Shown here: positions 28,851 through 37,241 of the stretch, one piece after another
How positions within the stretch are numbered: position 1 is the first letter of the stretch
Layout of the letters: every line of letters starts with the position of its first letter
Assembly: GCF_001894985.1 (NCBI RefSeq)
Contig: NZ_BCXG01000006.1
Coordinates: 124,001-188,000, forward strand
Reading direction: 5' to 3'
Source: Rhodococcus tukisamuensis NBRC 100609
GTDB taxonomy: Bacteria > Actinomycetota > Actinomycetes > Mycobacteriales > Mycobacteriaceae
DNA: 64,000 nt
Position numbers and translations under genes: made by a program
The notes under the pieces: model-generated
Told to the model about the DNA's origin: nothing
Databases searched by the model: none
The model's input: the letters and a program-made list of their open reading frames with translations, nothing else

Positions 28851-31800
28851 TCAGCGAGCGGCGAGCGGCCCCGGGCTCCACAGTCCGGACCGCGTGACCG
28901 GCTCGGTGTCGACCTGTCCGGTCACCGCGGCGGGGTCGAGCGGGGTGTACTTCTCCAGCGAACCCCAGTCCCGCGCCCAGTCCTTGTTCAGGTAGCTCGG
29001 CATGGTCCGCGACGTCAGCAGCAGATCGATCCAGCCGAGCGGGCCGCCGCCGATCTTGTCCTGCCAGCCGTTGGTGGAGTCCGCGCCCACCCGGTCGGGC
29101 AGGATCCGGTACTCCGGCACCTCGGCGACGCCGTACTCGTGCGCGAACGGGCGCTGGCAGGGGAACGACAGCCCGACCGACCAGTCCAGCAGCACCGGCG
29201 CGGTGGTCCCGACCACCTCGTTCAGCGTCTGCAGCTGCGGTACCCGCGGCGGCGTCACGGCCAGCCACTGCTTCGGGGTGAGGTCGCGGTCGTCCGCGAC
29301 CAGCCGGACGGCGTCCGCGTCGGCGGGGATGTCCGCCGTCGGCACCCTCAGGTTCCGCCAGGACGGCGACGGCCCGATGTCGATCGGGGCGACGCGGCCG
29401 CGTACCTCCACCTGGCCGTCGTCCGTGCGGGTGCCGTACTCGACGGCGAGGTCCTGACCGGGGGTGACCACACCGTCCTTGTCGACCGAACGGATCCGGC
29501 CGGCGGCGGTGACCACGAGGATCGGTGCGGCGTCGCTGCGCTGTGACTCTGACCCGGCTGCGCCGGAGTGCGGCAGGCCGTACCAGTCGGAGATCAGCTG
29601 CGCGGGCACCTGCTCGCCGACCTGGTAGCTGCCGAGAACCGGGGTGCGCGCGGGGTCGAGGCCGAACGGCAGCGCCACGGAGCTGCCGTTGACGCCGGTG
29701 GCGCCGGTGCCGCCGCCGGTGCCCGCGGCCGTGCCGGTGGTGGTCGTCGTCGTGGTCGAGTCGAGCGAGTTGGCGCCGCCTGCGCCCTTGTTCTCCGCGT
29801 CCGCGGTGAGGTCGACGGGCACGCCGTTGGGGGTGAAGCCCTTCGCCTCCTCGCCGCCGAGCGGGTCGGGTGCGCCGGAGAGGGCGCTGAGCATCCCGAC
29901 GTTGGCGTCCGGCTCGATCAGCACGTCGTCGGCGAGGGCGCAGGTGTCGCCGGTGAGGGTGTCGAAGTTCGACCGGGCCACGGAGTACGCCGGGTACTGC
30001 GCGACCGCGCCCTTGGCGAGCGAGAGCACCTCGAAGAGCACGACGAAGGCCGCCGCCAGGGTCAGCGGGGAGTCGAGCAGCGCCCGCCAGCCGTGGGTGG
30101 GCACCGGCCGTTCCTCCGCGAGGTACGGCTGACGCAGGTGCTGCCAGCCGGCCAGCAGCAGCGCCAGCACCGACAACACGAGCAGGCCGTTGGCGAAGCT
30201 GTTGCCGCCGATGGACGGCGGCTTGTCCCACCACGGCACGCCGTAGCTGGACACGTACCACCAGCCGTTGGAACCGGAGAAGGCCATGGACAGCAGGAAC
30301 AGCACGGCGGCCGCGAACAGGGTGCGGTTGCGGCGCGAGCGCAGGGTGGCGGCGGCGACGGCCACCGCGGCCAGGGCGGCGACCGAGCCGGCGATGCCGG
30401 CGTAGACACCGAAGTGGTGCGTCCACTTGGTGGGCGTGAACATCATCAGCAACAGCGAGCCGACGATGATGCCGAGGATCCGCCGGGACGGTCCGGCGGC
30501 GGTGCCCGCGATGCGACCGCCGCGGCGCAGCATCATCATCCCGCACACCACCACCGACAGGATCATCACGAACACGCCGAACCGGCGGGCCAGCGAGCCG
30601 TCGGGGGAGACGTTCATCAGCGCGTCGTACCGGTGGTACTCGTCGAACCACTGGACGTTGGGGCCGACCGCGGACCGCACCCGGGTGGACTCGAGCACGG
30701 TGGCGAGGGTCTGGTCGGCGAAGATCACGATCAGCACCACCAGGCCGGCGGCGCCGATCGGCGCGAGCAGGGGCAGCCAGCCGACCTGCCGGGCGCGGGT
30801 GACGGCGATCTGCACGAGCGGCCGCGCGCCCACGATCAGGGCGGCGACGGCGATCAGCCCGGTCGGCCCCGCGGCCAGGGAGAACGCCGCGATCAGCACG
30901 CCGACGGCGGCGGGCAGCAGCCGTCCGGTGGCGATCGCCCGCTCGATCGAGCACCAGGTCAGCAGCGCGCCGAGGGCGATGATCGGTTCCGGGCGCAGGC
31001 CGTTGTTGTAGGGCAACCAGAACGAGAGGAACACCAGTCCGGCGGTCCACAGGGCGATCCGGTTGTGCCGCACCGCCCGGCCGAGTCGGGGGATCACCTC
31101 CCGGCTGACCACCATCCAGCACAGGATGGCGGCGATCAGGGCCGGCAGTCGCATCCAGGTGCTGGCGGTGCCGACCTTGGTCATCAGCGTGAGCACGTCG
31201 TAGTACCAGCCGAACGGGGCCTCGGGGACGCCGAACCAGCGGAAGTAGTTGGCCATGTACCCGGCCTGCTCCGAGGCCCGGGCCATGTTGAGCAGGTAGC
31301 CGTCGTCGGAGGTGTTGGCGCCGATGAAGTGCCAGAGCACGAGCACGCCCGCGACCAGCGCGTCGACGCCGGTGAAGGTCCACCAGTGCCGCGGCAGGAA
31401 GCGCCGGGCCCGACGGCCGTCGACGCTGTCGAGGCGGTGCAGGGCCAGCAGCGCGAGCGCGGTCGCGAGGACGCCGACGATCATCGCGAGCAGCTTGAAC
31501 ACCGTCGGACTGGAGGAGAAGCGGGAGTCGATGTCGGCGTGCACCGCGAGGCCGGCGGGGGCGGCGCCCTGCAGGTCGGAGAAGACGCCGACCATCTGCG
31601 GGCGCAGGTCGCCGGGCAGGTCCACGCTGGTGGCCCCGTCGGCGGCGTCCGCGTCGGCGTCGGGCAGGCCGGCGAAGGTCACGGTGGTGTGCGTGGCGTC
31701 CGAGTGCACGACGATGGCGCTGCACCCGCCGAGTTCGGCGAGCGGCGCGGAGATCAGCTGGGTGTTGCGCAGGATCACCTGCACGGTCCGGTCGGGTTCG

Positions 31801-32159
31801 GACCCGACCTTCACCACCAGCCCGGCGAGCTCGGCGTCGGCGGACTGCTTCGGCACGGTCGAGAGGAGGTTGCCGCCGTCGGGCAGCGTCGCGGCCGTCG
31901 CGCAGGGCAGGTGCACGTCCAGGCTGATCGGCTCGTAACTGACCAGCGGGGCATCGATGCTGGTCAGGGTGCCGTTCTGCGGCCAGGAGATGGTGGCCTG
32001 CTGCTGCGTCACGGGCAGCAGCGGGGTGAGTACCGCCAGGACCAGGCCCACCAGCCCGGCGACGACTGCGATCAGTCGTGCGGTGCGGAGGGCGGAGCGG
32101 TCCGGGGCGGGCGGTGCCCCCGGGTTTGTCACTGTGGGGGTCTCAGGCTCGGCGGGCAC
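28851..32159 (-). CDS. emb: Arabinosyltransferase, Emb family (first copy)
   Basis: Emb-family GT-C enzyme of 1102 residues. Same architecture as its neighbour: helix 1, periplasmic beta domain, catalytic pair in [57 protein letters not shown], helices to about residue 680, and a C-terminal carbohydrate-binding region ending [12 protein letters not shown]. The equivalent of the RYYYL...DG block reads [18 protein letters not shown], unlike EmbB, so this is the EmbA/EmbC-type partner; which one cannot be settled without alignment. The central membrane part is strikingly similar to the second copy. First gene of the emb operon, preceded by the terminator of the small gene. Confidence 0.88.
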   Translation of the reverse strand: [1102 protein letters not shown]

Positions 32160-32216
32160 AAGGTCCGATCGTATGGGATGCCGCGCCGGAGTCAGGCCGA
32201 GGCGAGCCGGGGCCGG

Positions 32217-32264
32217 GGACGCGGGTCAGGGCCGATGCGAGGGAGCGGGCTCTGACCCGCGTCC
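32217..32264 (-). terminator. 13-bp hairpin terminator after the 45-aa gene
   Basis: GGACGCGGGTCAG (32217-32229) and CTGACCCGCGTCC (32252-32264) are exact reverse complements with a 22-nt loop. In - strand direction it begins 8 nt after the small gene's stop, separating it from the emb operon. Confidence 0.65.
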
Positions 32265-32271
32265 GCCGAGA

Positions 32272-32409
32272 TCAGGAGTCGAAGTTGAATCCGCCGCCGC
32301 CACCGGCGCCGCCGGTCGCGCCGCCGCCCGCATTGCCGGTCGAGCCGGCGCCGAGGTCGCCGCCGAGCATCGCCGAGATCAGGGCCGAGAAGATTGCGGA
32401 GAAGGACAT
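32272..32409 (-). CDS. Small 45-residue glycine-rich protein
   Basis: Unrecognised small protein. The first 15 residues (MSFSAIFSALISAML) form an amphipathic helix with Phe/Ile/Leu/Met on one face and Ser/Ala on the other; the rest is Gly/Ala/Thr/Ser rich and ends GGGGGFNFDS. Evidence that it is real: a consensus AGGAG 6 nt before the ATG, a strong hairpin 8 nt after the stop, a 6-bp hairpin in the leader (32442-32457), and its own spacing from both neighbours. Size and position beside envelope genes recall the tiny mycolate-layer porin peptides (PorA/PorH) of corynebacteria, but no sequence match is claimed. Confidence 0.7.
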   Translation of the reverse strand: MSFSAIFSALISAMLGGDLGAGSTGNAGGGATGGAGGGGGFNFDS

Positions 32410-32522
32410 AGGCGCTCCTGCATGTCACGTGATCGTTGGTCGACACCGGCTGGTGTCTGAGGCCATTGGACCGAGTGGCGACGGCCGGAGTCGACGGATC
32501 GACCGCAAGTTAGGGGCCGATT

Positions 32523-32545
32523 AGGGGGCAGTCGGACATCCCCCT
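32523..32545 (-). terminator. Hairpin after the polytopic membrane protein
   Basis: AGGGGG (32523-32528) pairs with CCCCCT (32540-32545) around an 11-nt loop, 45 nt beyond the stop of the membrane protein at 32590. The surrounding stretch repeats TTAGGGG (32510-32516 and 32521-32527 region), which could instead be a regulatory site for the downstream small gene. Confidence 0.35.
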
Positions 32546-32589
32546 GTCCCTATTTCTTCCCCTAGCGGGTGGGGTGGGGAGGCCAGGGG

Positions 32590-34386
32590 TCACCGGGTGC
32601 CGGCGACCAGGCCGCGGACGTCCCAGACCCAGACGTCGCCGGCCTGGTGGCCGGGGTCGCCGAGCAGTCGCTGGACGGTCTGACGCAGCGCGGCCTCGTT
32701 GCTGCCGTGCGGCAGGACCATCACGTCCGCCCGCCAGAACTGCAGGTCGGCGACGGCCTGCCTGCGTTCCGCGTCGGTCACCGTGGGCACCACGCCGGTC
32801 TTCTGGGTCTGCGCCAGCAGCAGCGCGGTCCGGCGGTCGTCGGGCCCGTACTTGGCTTTCTTCTCGGGGCCGACCGGGCCGACGAAGTAGCCGCCCGCCA
32901 GGGGGAAGCCGAAGTCGGCTTCGATCTGCCAGGTCAGGGCGCGGGCGTCCTCGGGCCGGGGCAGCGGGACGGTGACGACCGAGCCGGAGGAGACGTAGTC
33001 GCGCCAGGTGCCGTCGGCGAAGAACTCCGGGGCCGGGGCCCGGTCGACGGAGGGCAGCGGCGTCGGGGTGAGGGGCAGCAGCGCGACCAGCAGGAGCAGC
33101 AGCCACGGCACGAGGGCGGCGCGCTGCCGCAGGGCCCGCTCGGTGGCCAGCGCCAGCAGTACCGCGATCGCGGGGATCGCGCCCATCGCGAACCGCGTCT
33201 CGAGCACGGACTCGAGCAGCGGCACCCGCTCGAGCCAGCTCCAGGGCAGGTCGATCCCGGTGCCGTCGCGGCCGACCGTCAGCTCGGCACCGAGGGAGAG
33301 CAGGCACATGACCGCGGTGGTGATCGCCGCCGCCCGGGCCGTCGGCGAGCGTCGCAGCCAGACCGCGGCGCCGGTGACCAGCGCGAGCAGCGGCCAGCCG
33401 AAGTAGGCGTTGTGCTCGGTGGCGTTGATGGCGACGTCCTGGCCCGGGCTGAGCTGTCCGCCGACGGACTGGGCGGGGAACTGCAGCAGCGCCTTGAGGT
33501 CGTTGCCCATCGGCCCGTGGTCGATGAACTCGTAGCTCTGCGGCCCGAAGAACTGCCACCACAGCGGGATCGCGGTGATCGCGAGCGCGATCGCGGCGGC
33601 GACCAGCAGGGGTTTGAGTGCGGTCCGGATCGTGGGCAGCGCCTGGCGGGGGTGGGCGGCGAGGTACGACACGGTGAAGACGCCGAAGCCGATCGCGAGG
33701 ATCAGCAGGGGTTCCTCGCCGAGCAGGATCTGCGCCGCGACCAGCACGCCGAGCAGGACGGTGGTGCGTGGGCCGGCACCGCGGGCCAGGGCGACCACGC
33801 AGGCCAGGATCAGCGGCAACAGGCCCATGGCGACGAAGTTGGGGTGGCCGTTGGCGTGCGAGATCATCGCGGGGGCGAATCCGCAGAACAGGCCGCCGAT
33901 CACCGCCGCCGCCGTCGACTCGACGACGTACCGGGACAGCAGCCAGTACCAGGCGAAGGCGGTGCCGGCGAGCCCGGCGGTGAGGACCAGCGTCCAGGTG
34001 AAGGTCGGGCCGAACAGCAGGGTGACGGGTGCGAGCGGCAGGCTGACACCGAACATGGCCGTGTTGGCCATCAGGTTCACGCCCTGTGGGTAGTTCTGCA
34101 GCACGGTGCCGAGCGGATTCTGGAACTGGGTGACTGAGTGCGCGGCGACGGCGAAGAACCATTCCCACATTCGCTGGTCCTGGCCGCTGCCGACGAGGTA
34201 GCCGCTGGTCGGTGAGCGCCACTGCTGTTCCAGGACGTACACCGCGACCGCGGTGAACCCGAGCGCCGCGAGGAGGTCCGGCCTGCGCAGGCGCAGACGG
34301 CTGGGTGCCGGGGCGGCCGCGGTGGTGGCCGGCGTGAGGGTCGACGGCTCCGGGGTCAGATCGCCTGTTGTCTGCACCGAAGTCAT
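32590..34386 (-). CDS. Polytopic membrane protein, GT-C/YfhO-like, function unknown
   Basis: 598 residues with a disordered Thr/Pro/Ala N-terminus, then about 11-12 hydrophobic helices and a short soluble C-terminal domain (GPEKKAKYGPDDRRTALLLAQTQKTG onwards). The first periplasmic loop holds polar conserved-looking residues SGQDQRMWEWFFAVAAHSV and NPLGTVLQNYPQGVNLMAN, the place where GT-C enzymes carry their catalytic Asp. This fits a lipid-linked-sugar glycosyltransferase of unknown specificity. ATG 34386 has AGGAG 5 nt upstream. It lies between the emb operon and the accessory block, on the same strand as emb, so an arabinan or lipoglycan role is plausible but unproven. Confidence 0.7.
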   Translation of the reverse strand: MTSVQTTGDLTPEPSTLTPATTAAAPAPSRLRLRRPDLLAALGFTAVAVYVLEQQWRSPTSGYLVGSGQDQRMWEWFFAVAAHSVTQFQNPLGTVLQNYPQGVNLMANTAMFGVSLPLAPVTLLFGPTFTWTLVLTAGLAGTAFAWYWLLSRYVVESTAAAVIGGLFCGFAPAMISHANGHPNFVAMGLLPLILACVVALARGAGPRTTVLLGVLVAAQILLGEEPLLILAIGFGVFTVSYLAAHPRQALPTIRTALKPLLVAAAIALAITAIPLWWQFFGPQSYEFIDHGPMGNDLKALLQFPAQSVGGQLSPGQDVAINATEHNAYFGWPLLALVTGAAVWLRRSPTARAAAITTAVMCLLSLGAELTVGRDGTGIDLPWSWLERVPLLESVLETRFAMGAIPAIAVLLALATERALRQRAALVPWLLLLLVALLPLTPTPLPSVDRAPAPEFFADGTWRDYVSSGSVVTVPLPRPEDARALTWQIEADFGFPLAGGYFVGPVGPEKKAKYGPDDRRTALLLAQTQKTGVVPTVTDAERRQAVADLQFWRADVMVLPHGSNEAALRQTVQRLLGDPGHQAGDVWVWDVRGLVAGTR

Positions 34387-34489
34387 CCACGCTCCTGTCC
34401 GAGATTGCGCCCACGACGCTCGCGGGACCCGTTGACGGTACGGGCGAACCCTGTGGGCTGTCTGTGTCAGGTCCGGTGGGCGGTCCGCG

Positions 34490-34759
34490 TCAGGATGCGG
34501 CCTCGCGCTCCGGCGACGGGACGGCGAGCGCCTCGGCCACGCGGTCCAGCGACAGCCCGAGCACCTCGGCCACGGCGGCGATGGTGAAGAAGGCCGGTGT
34601 CGCGATTCGGCCGGTCTCGATCTTGCGCAGCGTCTCGACGGAGATCCCGGCGGTTAGCGCGACTTCGACCATGCTGGCCCCGCCGCGGGCCTCGCGCAGC
34701 AGTTCGCCGAGTCGTCGGCCCCGTTCGAGTTCCTCCGCCGTGAGCGGTACGCGCACCAT
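34490..34759 (-). CDS. XRE-family helix-turn-helix regulator
   Basis: Small DNA-binding protein of 89 residues made of little more than one Cro/CI-type HTH: GRRLGELLREARGGASMVEVALTAGISVETLRKIETGR and IAAVAEVLGLSLDRVAEAL. The ATG at 34759 has no ribosome-binding site; a TACTAT box ends 7 nt before it, so the message is probably leaderless. It is divergent from map with a 36-bp intergenic region containing a palindrome and a direct repeat, a natural place for autoregulation and co-control of map. The frame continues open upstream on the - strand, but that is antisense to map and not protein-like. Confidence 0.85.
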   Translation of the reverse strand: MVRVPLTAEELERGRRLGELLREARGGASMVEVALTAGISVETLRKIETGRIATPAFFTIAAVAEVLGLSLDRVAEALAVPSPEREAAS

Positions 34760-34765
34760 GGTGCC

Positions 34766-34788
34766 TATAGTAATACCGGTATAGTTAT
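34766..34788. promoter_or_regulatory. Overlapping divergent promoters and operator of XRE and map
   Basis: Contains the perfect palindrome ATACCGGTAT (34773-34782) set between the direct repeats TATAGTAAT (34766-34774) and TATAGTTAT (34780-34788). On the + strand TATAGT (34780-34785) lies 10 nt before the map ATG; on the - strand TACTAT lies 7 nt before the XRE ATG. Both transcripts would be leaderless, and a repressor bound at the palindrome would cover both -10 boxes. Confidence 0.55.
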
Positions 34789-34795
34789 TGGTCTG

Positions 34796-35593
34796 ATGGT
34801 TGTCGACGGGAAGGCGCTGAAACGGATGGTCGAGATCAAGACCGAGGGCGAGGTGAGCTCGATGAGGGCCGCGGGCCGGGTGGTCGCGGAGGCGTTGGCC
34901 GCGGCCCGGGGGGTGGCGGAGGTGGGGGTTCGCGTGAGCGAACTCGATGCGGCCGCGGCGGCGGTGATCCGGGCGGCCGGCGGAACCCCTGCCTTCCTCG
35001 GCTACCACCCCGACTGGGCCCCGAGCCCGTTTCCCGGCGTCGTGTGTGCGAGCGTGAACGATGCTGTGGTACACGGGATTCCGTCCGACTACCGGCTGGC
35101 CGACGGTGACCTGGTGAGTCTGGACTGCGGCGCCCACCTCGACGGCTGGTGCGGCGACTCGGCCGTCAGCTTCGTCGTGGGCGCCGCCGATCCCGAGGAC
35201 CTGCGGCTGATCGCGGCAACCGAGGAGGCGCTGGCCCGGGGTATCGAGGCCGCGCGGGTGGGGAACCGGATCGGCGACATCGCCGAGGCCATCGGGAGCT
35301 TCGCCCGGTCGCGGGGGTACGGCGTGCTCGCGGACCACGGCGGTCACGGGATCGGTCGGGCCATGCACGAGGAACCGCACGTGCCGAACGAGGGCAGGGC
35401 CGGTCGTGGCATGAAGCTGCGTGCCGGAATGGTGCTCGCACTGGAACCGATGCTCATCCGCGGCGGCAGCGACGACTACCGACACGACCGGGACGGGTGG
35501 ACGCTGCGGACGCTCGGCGGGGAGCGGGCGGCGCACAGCGAGCACACGGTCGCGATCACGGCGGACGGCCCACTGGTGCTGACGGCCGCGTGA
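34796..35593 (+). CDS. map: Type I methionine aminopeptidase
   Basis: Metal-dependent removal of N-terminal Met from nascent proteins. 265 residues. All five metal ligands are visible: Asp in LDCGAHLDGWCGDSA (two Asp), His in GHGIGRAMHEEPHVPN, Glu in ALEPMLI, Glu in HSEHTVAI; the substrate His is in VVHGIP. ATG 34796 is used because of the close -10 box; ATG 34826 (MVEIKTEGE) is an alternative that would match the shorter family N-terminus. The genome likely has another housekeeping copy next to secY; this one is a lone copy under an XRE regulator, which is unusual for a housekeeping enzyme. Followed by a strong terminator. Confidence 0.93.
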   Translation: MVVDGKALKRMVEIKTEGEVSSMRAAGRVVAEALAAARGVAEVGVRVSELDAAAAAVIRAAGGTPAFLGYHPDWAPSPFPGVVCASVNDAVVHGIPSDYRLADGDLVSLDCGAHLDGWCGDSAVSFVVGAADPEDLRLIAATEEALARGIEAARVGNRIGDIAEAIGSFARSRGYGVLADHGGHGIGRAMHEEPHVPNEGRAGRGMKLRAGMVLALEPMLIRGGSDDYRHDRDGWTLRTLGGERAAHSEHTVAITADGPLVLTAA

Positions 35594-35606
35594 CGCGGCG
35601 CAGACC

Positions 35607-35637
35607 GGTTGCGGCCGAGTGTGTCTCGGCCACAACC
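35607..35637. terminator. Bidirectional terminator between map and the HNH gene
   Basis: GGTTGCGGCCGAG (35607-35619) pairs with CTCGGCCACAACC (35625-35637), 12 of 13 positions, with a 5-nt loop. It is located between the convergent stop codons (35593 and 35675). Confidence 0.65.
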
Positions 35638-35674
35638 CGCCCGGTTGTGGGTGAGTGTTCAGGCCTGTGCCTGG

Positions 35675-37117
35675 TCAGACTCCGTGGATCTCGCGCCGGT
35701 TGTGAGCCGGCCGTGGTCTTCGCAACGGGTCCACCCACGCCGGGGGTGTGAACCAAGGATGGCCATCCGATTCGATCTGCACTGCCCAGTGGTTCTTGTG
35801 GATCATCGTGTGGTGCTTCTTGCACAGCAGCACCAGGTTCGACAGGGCGGTGGGGCCGCCGTCGCTCCAGTGCCGGACATGGTGGGCGTCAGTCCAGGCG
35901 GCGGGTCGGCCGCAGCCGGGGAAGGCGCATCCGCAGTCCCTGGCCACCAGTGCTTTCCGCAGTCTCGGGGAGATGATGCGGGTGGTTCGGCCCACGTCGA
36001 GTGGGTTGCCGCCCCGGTCGACGAAGACAGGGGTGACCTGGGCGTCGCAGGAGATGCGGGCGGCGACGGCGGCGGAAATCGGGCCGGCCCAGGGCATGGT
36101 GGCGTGGCGGCGTCGGCGGTAGTGCCGCGGTGGCCTGATGTCGGCGCAGCCGGCGCAGTGTTCGCCGCCGACTGGGCCGGTTGCGTTGTCGGAGTGGTAC
36201 TCCCAGCCGTGACGGTCCCAGGCCCCGGTCGCAGGGATCTGTGCTGTCGCGGACACCGCGTCGCGTAGTGCGTCGACGTCGATCGTGACGGTGACGTGCG
36301 GGCGTTCGCCGCCTTCCTTCGGGCCGCGGGCGTTGTCGAGGTGTCCGCGGATGATCTGGGTGAAGGCGTCGGCGTTGCGCTTGGAGGCGGTGCGGGGATC
36401 GCGGATCGGGTTGCCGTCCTCGTCCGTGCTGGGGTGCGGCTTGGACAGGCCGGACAGCGCGGTCTGGATGGCTTCGCCGGACTCGGCGTCGAAGCTGCCC
36501 TTCACGAGCATCCGCCCGCCCAGGGTGGTGGAGGCATGGAACTCGTTGAGTTCCGGGTTCTCTGCGTCCGAGGGGAGGTCGTTGTCGCGTTCGAAGTAGA
36601 TGTCCATCTCGCGGGCCCGCTTACGGAGCTGTGCGGGGTCTTCGACGCGGGCGGCGATGAGCAGGTATGCCTCGCAGTCGTCGGCCCGGGCACTGTCGGG
36701 GTCGGGGTGTTCCCAGTCGGTTCCATCGGGAGCCGGGTCGATGCGGAAGTCCTTGGTGAGCTTGGCGAGGCGGGCGAGGAAGTTGACGATCACCTGCACG
36801 TGGCCCAGTTCGATCCGACCGGCGTCCAACAGCCCGGCCATCTGTGGGTGCAGCGGGAGCTCGCGGGAAAGGCGGACGATCCGCGCGGCGTGGGCGGGGT
36901 GCATCCGGGTGACGCCGGCCAGCCAGGAGGTGGTGTCGGCGGCGCCGGCATGTTCGGGCAGGCACCTTTGATCGGCCTCGTGCACCAACCTGACGAGTAG
37001 CGCCTCACGTGCACGGATGTCCTGGACGAGCTCCGGTACCGCCGCCAGGATCTCGGTTTCGTCGAGTCGCCATGCCTCGACCCCGGCGGGGTCGGTGAGC
37101 ATGGCGTCGAGTTTCAT
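35675..37117 (-). CDS. DUF222/HNH endonuclease domain protein (13E12 type)
   Basis: 480-residue protein of the abundant actinobacterial 13E12-repeat family. N-terminal DUF222 helical region (LVHEADQRCLPEHAGAADTTSWLAGVTRMHPAHAARIVRLSREL, GHVQVIVNFLARL), then the C-terminal HNH nuclease with zinc-type Cys pairs: GCAFPGCGRPAAWTDAHHVRHWSDGGPTALSNLVLLCKKHH. Members are often multi-copy and associated with mobile genes; true function is unknown. Its presence supports the view that this stretch is accessory. ATG start (MKLDAML) follows a lower-GC leader containing the inverted repeat ATCGAAT/ATTCGAT (37122-37150 region). Confidence 0.88.
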   Translation of the reverse strand: MKLDAMLTDPAGVEAWRLDETEILAAVPELVQDIRAREALLVRLVHEADQRCLPEHAGAADTTSWLAGVTRMHPAHAARIVRLSRELPLHPQMAGLLDAGRIELGHVQVIVNFLARLAKLTKDFRIDPAPDGTDWEHPDPDSARADDCEAYLLIAARVEDPAQLRKRAREMDIYFERDNDLPSDAENPELNEFHASTTLGGRMLVKGSFDAESGEAIQTALSGLSKPHPSTDEDGNPIRDPRTASKRNADAFTQIIRGHLDNARGPKEGGERPHVTVTIDVDALRDAVSATAQIPATGAWDRHGWEYHSDNATGPVGGEHCAGCADIRPPRHYRRRRHATMPWAGPISAAVAARISCDAQVTPVFVDRGGNPLDVGRTTRIISPRLRKALVARDCGCAFPGCGRPAAWTDAHHVRHWSDGGPTALSNLVLLCKKHHTMIHKNHWAVQIESDGHPWFTPPAWVDPLRRPRPAHNRREIHGV

Positions 37118-37192
37118 ACATCGAATTCTACTCGCACGCGTATTCGATCACAATTATGTTTCGCCTGGTGAACGGCCTTCGGCCTGTCGGTG

Positions 37193-37218
37193 CTTTCGGT
37201 TGCTCTGGCAACCAAAAG
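37193..37218. repeat. Intergenic hairpin, copy A of a dispersed repeat
   Basis: CTTTCGGTTGC (37193-37203) pairs with GCAACCAAAAG (37208-37218), 10 of 11 positions, with the tetraloop TCTG. It lies just beyond the alpha/beta hydrolase stop (- strand) and probably ends that transcript. The same core (CTTTC-GGTTGCTC then ACCAAAA-G) recurs on the - strand near 52233-52273. Confidence 0.6.
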
Positions 37219-37241
37219 TACTCACAAGAGCCGGCGGCGCC

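Noticed and set aside
25144-32255. Two very long + strand open frames opposite the emb genes
   Set aside because: Antisense shadows of the two Emb proteins, rich in His/Arg/Gln/Gly with no domain.
34490-35635. 381-residue protein on the - strand ending in the XRE domain
   Set aside because: Only the last 89 residues are protein-like; the rest is antisense to the methionine aminopeptidase gene.
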